A stretch of DNA of 64,000 nt from Enterococcus canintestini (lineage in GTDB: Bacteria > Bacillota > Bacilli > Lactobacillales > Enterococcaceae), in the NCBI RefSeq assembly GCF_001885735.1, contig NZ_JXKG01000002.1, forward strand, positions 236,232-300,231, read 5' to 3'. The notes beneath the pieces were generated by a model that was not told where the DNA came from, made no database searches, and saw only the letters and a list, made by a program, of their open reading frames with translations. Numbering within the stretch: position 1 is the first letter of the stretch; every line of letters begins with the position of its first letter. Positions 57,730-64,000 of this stretch are shown piece after piece. The translations under genes were made by a program, and so were the position numbers.

Positions 57730-58305
57730 ATGAAGCTACAATCAGAAATAGCTCCCATTACGATTCGAAATATAACAGAAGAAGAACTGCAACATCTGTG
57801 GGAAATAAGCTATGGTCCTACGGCAGATTTAACGTGGAAAGACTTTGATGGACCTTATTTTAATGATCCGATTCTTTCGTGGCCAGAATATAAAGAAGGA
57901 TTTGGCAGCCGTTTTTTAAATGACGAAAGTGCCGGTGTGATTTTTTATGAAGAAGAGATGGTAGGGGTAGTAACAGCATATTTTGAAGATGGCTCATTAA
58001 AACGCTGGTTAGAATTTGGCATTGCAATTTATCAACCTAAAAATTGGAATAAAGGTATTGGAAGTAAAGCAAGTGATTTATGGATAAAACATTTATTTTA
58101 TACTTATCCCAAGATTGCACGTGTTGGTTATACAACCTGGTCTGGAAATAATAGAATGATGGCTTTAGGTGAAAAAATTGGTATGAAAAAGGAAGCGCAA
58201 ATTCGGAAAGTGCGCTACTGGCAAGGACAGTTTTGGGATTCAGTGAAGTACGGTATTTTAAGAGAAGAGCTAAACCTTAATCAGCAGGTAATTCCCAATG
58301 CGTAA
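57730..58305 (+). CDS. GNAT-family N-acetyltransferase
   Basis: A 191-residue acetyltransferase of the RimJ/RimL-like type. Visible parts are an N-terminal strand ITIRNITEEELQHLWEIS, the acetyl-CoA loop around WNKGIGSKASDLWIKHLF near residue 110, and the C-terminal GYTTWSGNNRMMALGEKIGMKKE (in parts GYTTWSGNNRM and GEKIGMKKE). The ATG at 57730 is chosen over 57724 because AAGGAG ends at 57722. It overlaps the following kinase reading frame by 8 bases. Substrate unknown. Confidence 0.85.
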   Translation: MKLQSEIAPITIRNITEEELQHLWEISYGPTADLTWKDFDGPYFNDPILSWPEYKEGFGSRFLNDESAGVIFYEEEMVGVVTAYFEDGSLKRWLEFGIAIYQPKNWNKGIGSKASDLWIKHLFYTYPKIARVGYTTWSGNNRMMALGEKIGMKKEAQIRKVRYWQGQFWDSVKYGILREELNLNQQVIPNA

Positions 58306-58796
58306 ACTCATTATTTTACGGGGAAATTCAGGCAGTGGTAAGACAACAATTGCAAAAATGTTACGAAATTCCTTACCCCAAGGATCCATTATGACAATTG
58401 GGCAAGATGAAATCCGCCGTCAAATTCTAAATGTAAAAGATACGCCAAATAAAGCGAGCTGTTGAATTAAAGAAACAGCTCGCTTTATTTGGCCGCGAAC
58501 ACTATCCGGTAGTTTTGATTGAAGGAATTTTAAATCGCGCTATATATGGTCAAATGCTTGCAGAATTGGCTACTCATTTTGATCAGACAAATTATTATTA
58601 CTTTGATCTTACATTTAATGAAACTGTAATCCGTCATCAAAGTAGAGCAAAATTCACTTCATTTACTTCTCATGAGATGGCTAAATGGTGGCTAACAGAT
58701 GACCGTTTAGGTTTTGCCGACGAAAAACTAATTACTTCTGAAATGACAAAAAAGACGATTCTTGCCATGTTAATGGCAGAAATATTGGCAAAGTAA
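58298..58796 (+). pseudogene. P-loop kinase / zeta-toxin-like gene broken by a frameshift
   Basis: The frame starts MRKLIILRGNSGSGKTTIAK, with Walker A GNSGSGKTT near residue 9, continues TIGQDEIRRQILNVKDTPN and stops at about 58465. The rest lies one frame away: AVELKKQLALFGREHYPVV, then LIEGILNRAIYG and the C-terminal helices to 58796. Joined, the two give a protein of about 166 residues with the look of a small-molecule kinase or phosphotransferase. The shift falls within 58440-58460, in the left arm of a perfect 17-bp inverted repeat. It could be a true mutation, a sequencing error or, less likely, programmed frameshifting. The gene overlaps the GNAT gene by 8 bases. Confidence 0.82.
58447..58490. 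repeat. Perfect 17-bp inverted repeat at the kinase frameshift
   Basis: AAATAAAGCGAGCTGTT (58447-58463) and AACAGCTCGCTTTATTT (58474-58490) are exact reverse complements separated by 10 bases. It lies inside a coding region and has no T-run of the terminator type. The right arm encodes natural-looking kinase sequence, while the left arm contains the frame change. Confidence 0.9.
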
Positions 58797-58809
58797 AGGA
58801 GTAAGCGGC

Positions 58810-59031
58810 ATGTTAGAAGAAATTTTGAAAAAGGTGAGATACACAAGCTTAGTGTATGACCATCTAAATAAGAAATTAAGAACACTTATACAAAGCAGCA
58901 AAATTGAACTATTAGTCCAGATGGCTTTAACTGATAATCAAACAAAGATTATCCAAGTAGGAAAAAACTATATTAAGAGAGCGGACAAAAGTGGGGAACA
59001 CAGTAATTTTGTCAAAATAGCACGATATTAA
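58810..59031 (+). CDS. Small hypothetical protein, 73 residues
   Basis: AAAGGAG (58795-58801) precedes the ATG with good spacing, 13 bases after the kinase remnant. The protein is basic, has no membrane segment, and is mostly helical in character (LEEILKKVRYTSLVYDHLNKKL). I do not recognise a family. It probably belongs to the same transcript as the GNAT and kinase genes. Confidence 0.55.
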   Translation: MLEEILKKVRYTSLVYDHLNKKLRTLIQSSKIELLVQMALTDNQTKIIQVGKNYIKRADKSGEHSNFVKIARY

Positions 59032-59139
59032 AAAGTTGAGAATTTCAAAAAATAATAAAATTGCTAAATTTGATTAATAACCATTAAACACTAAATAATG
59101 AAAGAGAGTTAATGGTTATTTTGTAATTTAAGCCTATTT

Positions 59140-59153
59140 TGAAAATGTTTTCA
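59140..59153 (+). promoter_or_regulatory. Candidate cre (CcpA) site upstream of the permease
   Basis: TGAAAATGTTTTCA fits the catabolite-responsive element consensus TGWAANCGNTNWCA at all fixed positions except the central C. It lies about 150 bases upstream of the permease start and before its likely promoter region. Confidence 0.5.
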
Positions 59154-59292
59154 ATAAATTTTCGCCCTTTAAATGAAAATATTATTAATTGTTAGTGAAA
59201 CTGTGCTAAAATCAGCATTTTAGTAGTTGAAGATTCTTTTAAAAATAACTATGATATAGAAGTTGCAATTTATTATTTAAAGGAGTTTTCAT

Positions 59293-60756
59293 ATGAGTCA
59301 AAATCAAAAACAAATGCGGTGGTTCACCGTTGGCTTAATTGCTTTTAATATGGTTTGGGGTATAGGAAATGTTGTAAATAATTATGCCCAACAAGGAATC
59401 TCAGTTGTAACTTCTTGGATTCTTATTCTAGCACTTTATTTTATTCCCTATGCTTTAATCGTCGGCCAATTAGGCTCAACTTTTAAAAGCAGTAAAGGTG
59501 GCGTCAGCTCTTGGGTTGAAAATACGTCAACAAAACGATTAGCTTATTATGCAGCTTGGACTTATTGGGTTGTCCATATTCCTTATTTAGCGCAAAAACC
59601 ACAAGCAATTTTAATTGCATTAGGTTGGGCTGTTCAAGGTAATGGTGATATGGTTGCCAATATGTCAATGACGACAATCGCTTTAATAAGTTTAGTTATT
59701 TTCTTGCTATTTTTATTCTTATCAACAAAAGGTTTGACAACACTTAAAGTTATCGGTGGTTTAGCCGGTACAGCGATGTTTGTAATGTCGATTTTATTTA
59801 TTTTATTAGCTGTAGGCGCACCGGCAGTAAGTAAAGGAATGCATTTTGCCACTCCTGATATGGGCAATATTAAAACCTACATTCCAAAGTTTGATTTCTC
59901 TTATTTTACGACAATTTCAATGCTAGTTTTTGCCGTAGGGGGAGCAGAAAAAATTTCACCATACGTTAACCAAACAAAAAATCCCGCAAAAGAATTTCCG
60001 CGCGGTATGTTCTTATTAGCAGGTATGGTAGGGGTCTCTGCTGTTTTAGGTTCTGTAGCAATGGGTATGCTTTTTGCAAGTAATAATATTCCAGCTGACT
60101 TAATGCGAAACGGCGCTTATAGTGCTTTCCAACAACTAGGGAATTATTATGGTGTCGGGAACCTATTAATGATCATTTACGCTCTAACAAATACAATTGG
60201 TCAAATTTCTGCTTTGGCATTTTCAATTGATGCTCCGTTACAAATTTTACTTGCTGATGCTGATCCAATGTTTGTTCCAAATTGGTTGCGTAAACGTTCA
60301 GCTAAAGGAACATTGGTAAACGGGTATTTATTAACAGGTATTTTAGTTAGTGTTATCATTTTATTACCGATTTTAGGAATTGGGAATACTGATGAATTAG
60401 TAAAATGGATGACAAACCTTAACTCCGTTGTAATGCCGATGCGTTACTTATGGGTATTCTTTGCTTATATGATGTTAAATAAAGCGTGGAAAAACTATCA
60501 ATCTGAATATAAATTCTTAAAAAATCCAAAACTTGGCTTTATTGCTGGTACTTGGTGTTTTGCATTTACAGCCTTTGCTTGTGTATTAGGAATGGTACCA
60601 AAATTGGATTACGCAACAAATCCAAAAGCTTGGTGGTTCCAATTAATAACTAACATCTTAACACCAATTGTCTTAATCTTACTAGGTATGATTTTACCTG
60701 CGATTGCGCGAAAAGATAAAGATAAAACTGTAATGCCTGAATTAAAAGAAGTTTAA
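59293..60756 (+). CDS. APC-superfamily amino acid permease
   Basis: A 487-residue membrane transporter with about 12 helices. The first helix carries the unwound VWGIGNVVNN motif (compare GxG in APC transporters). The glutamate/GABA-antiporter or YjeM-like subgroup is suggested by GGVSSWVENTSTKRLAYYAAWTYW (in parts GGVSSWVENTS and YYAAWTYW) near residue 70 and GGAEKISPYVNQTKNPAKEFPRG near 215-237 (in parts). The substrate is not determinable. AAAGGAG (59280-59286) precedes the start. It appears monocistronic with a strong terminator. Confidence 0.88.
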   Translation: MSQNQKQMRWFTVGLIAFNMVWGIGNVVNNYAQQGISVVTSWILILALYFIPYALIVGQLGSTFKSSKGGVSSWVENTSTKRLAYYAAWTYWVVHIPYLAQKPQAILIALGWAVQGNGDMVANMSMTTIALISLVIFLLFLFLSTKGLTTLKVIGGLAGTAMFVMSILFILLAVGAPAVSKGMHFATPDMGNIKTYIPKFDFSYFTTISMLVFAVGGAEKISPYVNQTKNPAKEFPRGMFLLAGMVGVSAVLGSVAMGMLFASNNIPADLMRNGAYSAFQQLGNYYGVGNLLMIIYALTNTIGQISALAFSIDAPLQILLADADPMFVPNWLRKRSAKGTLVNGYLLTGILVSVIILLPILGIGNTDELVKWMTNLNSVVMPMRYLWVFFAYMMLNKAWKNYQSEYKFLKNPKLGFIAGTWCFAFTAFACVLGMVPKLDYATNPKAWWFQLITNILTPIVLILLGMILPAIARKDKDKTVMPELKEV

Positions 60757-60800
60757 AATAAAAGCTGCTAATCCTCATATGGTTAGCAGCTTTTATTTTT
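60755..60800 (+). terminator. Terminator after the permease
   Basis: AAATAAAAGCTGCTAA (60756-60771) pairs with TTAGCAGCTTTTATTT (60783-60798) perfectly, ending in T. Confidence 0.93.
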
Positions 60801-61023
60801 GAAAGATATTTCTATTTTTACAGAATAAAAAGTAAAATATTAATAATTAATAGACTATTTTTTAATTATGTAATTGCTTTCTAAGTTTATTTTATAATAC
60901 TATAAGCTTGAGAGGAGCTGGTGGGGGATATAAAATACTGTTTATTAAATTATTTTGACCGGTCGATTTGGAATAATTACGAAAATGTGGAAATATCGAC
61001 TAATATAATTAGGAGATAACATT

Positions 61024-61962
61024 TTGAATAAAATAATTAACCAAAAAATTAATAACATTAACTTTCAACTAGCTGAAAGTGCGGACTTGTCTTTTCTATC
61101 TTCATTAGGAGAAGTTTTTGCGGTTTTTGACCAAAATGATTCGGGAAATATATCTTTTGGTGTTAAAAACAAACTCAACAAAAAATTCTTTATAAAAATT
61201 GCAGGTTTGCAGACTTGTAACATGAAAGTAGATAAAACCAATGCTATTCAAATACTCAATGAATCAGTTGAAAAATATCACCAATTAGCTGATCCTCAAT
61301 TAATAAGTTTAATTGATGCTTTTTATCAAAATGAATTATTCATAACTATTTTTGAATGGTTTGACGGTGAATGTTTGTTTGATCATTGGAATTTTGATTT
61401 TTACGCTAAAAATCCTGAAATAATAAGTCCAAACGAAAAATTCAGACAATTATCGGTAGAACAAAAGGTTATTTTTTCAAATAAGATCTTATCATTTTTA
61501 GAAAAAGTAGATAATAAAAATTATGCAGCAATTGATTTTTATGATAGTAGCATCATCTATAACTTTAAAACGAATGATTTTAAAGTTTGTGACATAGATC
61601 TTTTTCAAAAAATGTCAACATACAATAAGGTTGGAAAGGATTTTTGGGGAAGCCAACGAATGAAATCGCCAGAAGAATATCTCTTAAATGAACCAATCGA
61701 TTCAAGAATAAACGTATTTAAAGCCGGTGCTTTATTTATGAATTTATTTGGCAGATTCACTAACGAACAGTACGTTAAAATATATGATTATAATGAATTA
61801 GTGCCAGTTCACTTTGAAAATTTTTCATTACCATATGAGTTATATTTGTTACTTTTAAAATCGGTACATAAAAATCCTCAGTACAGATATCAAACAATTT
61901 CTGAATTTAAACGAGCGTGGATCAAAGAGCAAAAACTGTTAACTAATATAAGCAACAAATAA
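61024..61962 (+). CDS. Divergent serine/threonine protein-kinase-like protein
   Basis: A soluble 312-residue protein with the kinase fold motifs in altered form. The ATP-binding Lys is in KKFFIKIAG near residue 57. The catalytic-loop position reads AAIDFYDSSIIYNF near 169 (Asp kept, His-Arg replaced by Ala-Ile). The metal site reads CDIDLF near 190, in place of DFG. MKSPEEYLLNEPIDSR near 220 replaces the APE region. The Gly-rich loop is poorly kept. It could be active or a pseudokinase. The start is TTG at 61024 with AGGAG (61012-61016), and no in-frame ATG is nearby. It is isolated, with low GC and long AT-rich flanks, so possibly acquired. Confidence 0.78.
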   Translation: MNKIINQKINNINFQLAESADLSFLSSLGEVFAVFDQNDSGNISFGVKNKLNKKFFIKIAGLQTCNMKVDKTNAIQILNESVEKYHQLADPQLISLIDAFYQNELFITIFEWFDGECLFDHWNFDFYAKNPEIISPNEKFRQLSVEQKVIFSNKILSFLEKVDNKNYAAIDFYDSSIIYNFKTNDFKVCDIDLFQKMSTYNKVGKDFWGSQRMKSPEEYLLNEPIDSRINVFKAGALFMNLFGRFTNEQYVKIYDYNELVPVHFENFSLPYELYLLLLKSVHKNPQYRYQTISEFKRAWIKEQKLLTNISNK

Positions 61963-62396
<434 letters not shown>

Positions 62397-62891
62397 TTAT
62401 TGATTAAATTTTAAATGCTTCCCGCTAGCTTTTTTTAACATTGTTGTTAATGGCATTGCAACAATAATCCCAAACCCTGTTTGAAAAAGATTACTTGGAA
62501 TTGAGGCAATTCCTGCACCAAAGCCATAAAGCAATGCCGTTGCTAAGGCATAACCAACTACCATAATGATAGCACCCAAAATAAGGCCTAATATTTTAAG
62601 AGCTTTTTTTTGTTGGAAAAAATAGCCAAATATAAACCCTTGCAGCCCATGAATTATTAATGAGAACAAAATCCATTGCGGATAGCCTGCTAATAGATCA
62701 ATCATTCCCCCGCTGATTGCACCGACAAAAAGACCAGCGACAGGTCCAAATAGTAGACCTGTTACAGCAATGCCAGCATCACATAAAGTCACAATACCAT
62801 TAGTACCAGGTATTGGAATGACAACAAATAAAGAAACAGCCGTAATCAAAGCAGATAAAATTGCATAACGAGATATTTTTCTTATTTCCAT
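62397..62891 (-). CDS. ECF transporter S component (vitamin B6 or thiamine-precursor type)
   Basis: Membrane substrate-binding subunit of an energy-coupling-factor importer, 164 residues with five or six helices. N-terminal KISRYAILSALITAVSLF and the GIVTLCDAGIAVTGLLFGPVAG region (residues about 32-53, in parts) are typical of the HmpT/PdxU-like S proteins. It needs the shared EcfA/A'/T module encoded elsewhere. GGAGGAG precedes the start. It overlaps the kinase gene by 10 bases, which supports a pyridoxine or hydroxymethylpyrimidine substrate, but which of the two is not decidable here. Confidence 0.82.
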   Translation of the reverse strand: MEIRKISRYAILSALITAVSLFVVIPIPGTNGIVTLCDAGIAVTGLLFGPVAGLFVGAISGGMIDLLAGYPQWILFSLIIHGLQGFIFGYFFQQKKALKILGLILGAIIMVVGYALATALLYGFGAGIASIPSNLFQTGFGIIVAMPLTTMLKKASGKHLKFNQ

Positions 62892-63727
62892 GTTTCTCCT
62901 CCTATTTTAGAAATAATCTGAGTACCTTCAACTTTTTGAAACTTACGATCATAGTAGACACTTCCAAACTCGTCTGTTACCACTACTCCATTTTGAATAC
63001 TCTGATAGACGTAATCTTTTGCGTTTTTGATTACTTCATCTAATTTATCGTTTTCAGCCAGTCCGCTGGCAATCGCAGAAGATAAACTGCAACCTGCCCC
63101 ATTTATTGTTTTGCTATCAATTTTTTTATTGGTAAAATGACTAAGTTGGCCAGTGGTAGTTGCGAATATATCAACCGCAAACTTTCCAGCTAAACGGCTC
63201 CCACCCTTCAGTAAAACCGCAGTATTGAAATCTGTTTGTAAACGAGTTGTAGCTACTTGCATATCTTTTAAAGTAGCTATTTTATTTTTAAGCTTCAGCA
63301 ATGCTTGTCCTTCAATTAAATTTGGTGTTATGACAGTAGCCAAAGGCGCCAGATTTTTTTGAATCCCAGTTACAATCGCTTTTTCAAGTGCTAAGTCCCC
63401 TTCTTTAAAGGCTAAAACAGGATCTAGTACAACAGGTGTATCTGGATGATCTTTTAAAAACGTTTCAATTAGTGGAATGAAAGCCGGATTAGCAATTAGA
63501 CCAATTTTAATGGCAGCAAAAGAAATATTTTGTATCGTCTCTAATTGTGCAGCAAATATTTCTGTATCAATTGGATGAATTGATAGACAATCTTCTTTTA
63601 AAGTTACGATAGAGGTTAAAACCGACATTCCTAACATATGATAATCACTAAATGTTCTTAAATCTGTTTGAATACCGCCACCAGCAAAAGGATCTGAACC
63701 ACCAATGGTTAATGCTATTTTTGTCAT
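62882..63727 (-). CDS. ThiD/PdxK-type pyridoxine or hydroxymethylpyrimidine kinase
   Basis: A 281-residue ribokinase-like enzyme. It begins TKIALTIGGSDPFAGGGIQTDL, listed here as IGGSDPFAGGG near residue 8 (usual form GSDxSGGAG), with LDPVLAFKEGD near 106 and the anion-hole/catalytic Asp region NGAGCSLSSAIASGLA near 212, where Cys replaces the commoner Asp-containing GAGDT/GTGC form. Either vitamin B6 salvage or thiamine synthesis would fit. The start at 63727 follows GAGGAG on the minus strand, with GTG at 63730 as an alternative. Confidence 0.85.
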   Translation of the reverse strand: MTKIALTIGGSDPFAGGGIQTDLRTFSDYHMLGMSVLTSIVTLKEDCLSIHPIDTEIFAAQLETIQNISFAAIKIGLIANPAFIPLIETFLKDHPDTPVVLDPVLAFKEGDLALEKAIVTGIQKNLAPLATVITPNLIEGQALLKLKNKIATLKDMQVATTRLQTDFNTAVLLKGGSRLAGKFAVDIFATTTGQLSHFTNKKIDSKTINGAGCSLSSAIASGLAENDKLDEVIKNAKDYVYQSIQNGVVVTDEFGSVYYDRKFQKVEGTQIISKIGGETWK

Positions 63728-63860
63728 CACCCTACTCCTCTCTTATTGAGCTAAAGTTTAGCAAAAAATTCAGATATTGCCCACGACCAATTGGAGTGTT
63801 TTCGTACCAACCAATTCTGAAATTATTTATACGCGCTTTTCCAATTTTTTTGACAAAAAA

Positions 63861-63913
63861 ATTCCTCATAAAAATTGAAATATCGAGGCTCCATTTCAAT
63901 TTTTATGAGGAAT
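63861..63913. repeat. Perfect 21-bp inverted repeat
   Basis: ATTCCTCATAAAAATTGAAAT (63861-63881, 21 bases; first 20 and last 20 overlap) is exactly complementary to 63893-63913, with an 11-base loop. Flanking sequences are A-rich before and T-containing after. It may be a bidirectional terminator or the remains of a small palindromic element. It does not belong to an obvious gene. Confidence 0.75.
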
Positions 63914-63954
63914 TTGTATGCATGATTTTGGTCCATTCGAGGATTGAATGATTT

Positions 63955-63984
63955 AGAGTACGGGTGCTACCGTACTCTTTTATT
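63955..63984 (+). terminator. Intrinsic terminator near the window end
   Basis: AGAGTACGG (63955-63963), loop GTGCTA, CCGTACTCT (63970-63978), then TTTATTATT. No plus-strand gene precedes it in the window except possibly a small RNA. Confidence 0.8.
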
Positions 63985-64000
63985 ATTGTCTTTAGACCTA

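Noticed and set aside
58447..58490. Inverted repeat read as an insertion-sequence end or a terminator
   Set aside because: No transposase, no target duplication and no T-run. Kinase coding sequence continues on both sides.

Overview
The window looks like a chromosomal segment of a low-GC Gram-positive bacterium of the order Lactobacillales, most likely family Enterococcaceae. The evidence is a type B RNase P RNA, AGGAGG-type ribosome binding sites, an EbsA-family gene, a T-box in front of alaS, a PyrR attenuator, and an aro-tyrA-pheA-LCP gene order of the enterococcal kind. I cannot fix the genus or species. I see no insertion sequence, prophage, CRISPR array, tRNA or 16S/23S/5S rRNA gene, so this is core chromosome with a few accessory-looking genes.

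Layout. 1-0.4 kb: 5'-truncated rnpB. 0.5-8 kb: RNA methyltransferase, M32 carboxypeptidase, HD hydrolase, two small acidic proteins of unknown function, small membrane proteins, a VanZ-RDD fusion and a CshB-like helicase. 8-18.6 kb: GNAT acetyltransferase, a protein with a formylglycine-enzyme-like tail, T-box/alaS, a cation efflux protein, cardiolipin synthase, RNase H, ebsA, a CBS protein, lspA and an RluD-type pseudouridine synthase. 18.6-29.1 kb: a complete UMP operon, pyrR-pyrB-pyrC-carA-carB-pyrK-pyrD-pyrF-pyrE, behind a PyrR attenuator. 29.2-34.4 kb: a sigma factor with an overlapping PH-like membrane partner, an alpha-carbonic anhydrase, rqcH, a DUF1622 protein and an unknown membrane-anchored protein. 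34.4-45.7 kb: a tryptophan-type ABC transporter (trpXYZ) and an eight-gene aromatic operon (aroE-aroF-aroB-aroC-tyrA-aroA-aroK-pheA). 45.7-64 kb: LCP protein, DegV, a two-gene MoxR/VWA system, a heterodimeric ABC exporter, UPF0340, an ABC-F ATPase, GNAT, a frameshifted P-loop kinase, an amino acid permease, a divergent protein kinase, and a vitamin kinase with an ECF transporter S component.

The most striking signal is a pair of related leader-peptide attenuators. One, before trpXYZ, encodes a 19-residue peptide with two Trp codons near its end. The other, before the aro operon, encodes an 18-residue peptide ending in a Tyr/Phe cluster. Both stop codons abut the first of five alternating complementary segments, and the last two segments form a terminator. 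Firmicutes usually sense these amino acids with T-boxes or TRAP, so a ribosome-stalling leader family reused for different aromatic amino acids deserves attention. Other points of interest are a possible 16-residue leader and terminator before the ABC exporter, a strong promoter with a nested palindrome driving the MoxR/VWA pair, a perfect 17-bp inverted repeat exactly at a kinase frameshift, and a diverged element of about 155 bp found in two 3' intergenic regions.

Pathway logic: the pyr operon builds UMP from bicarbonate, glutamine and aspartate. The aro operon makes chorismate and prephenate for Tyr and Phe, while the transporter beside it would import Trp. No trp biosynthetic gene lies in the window.
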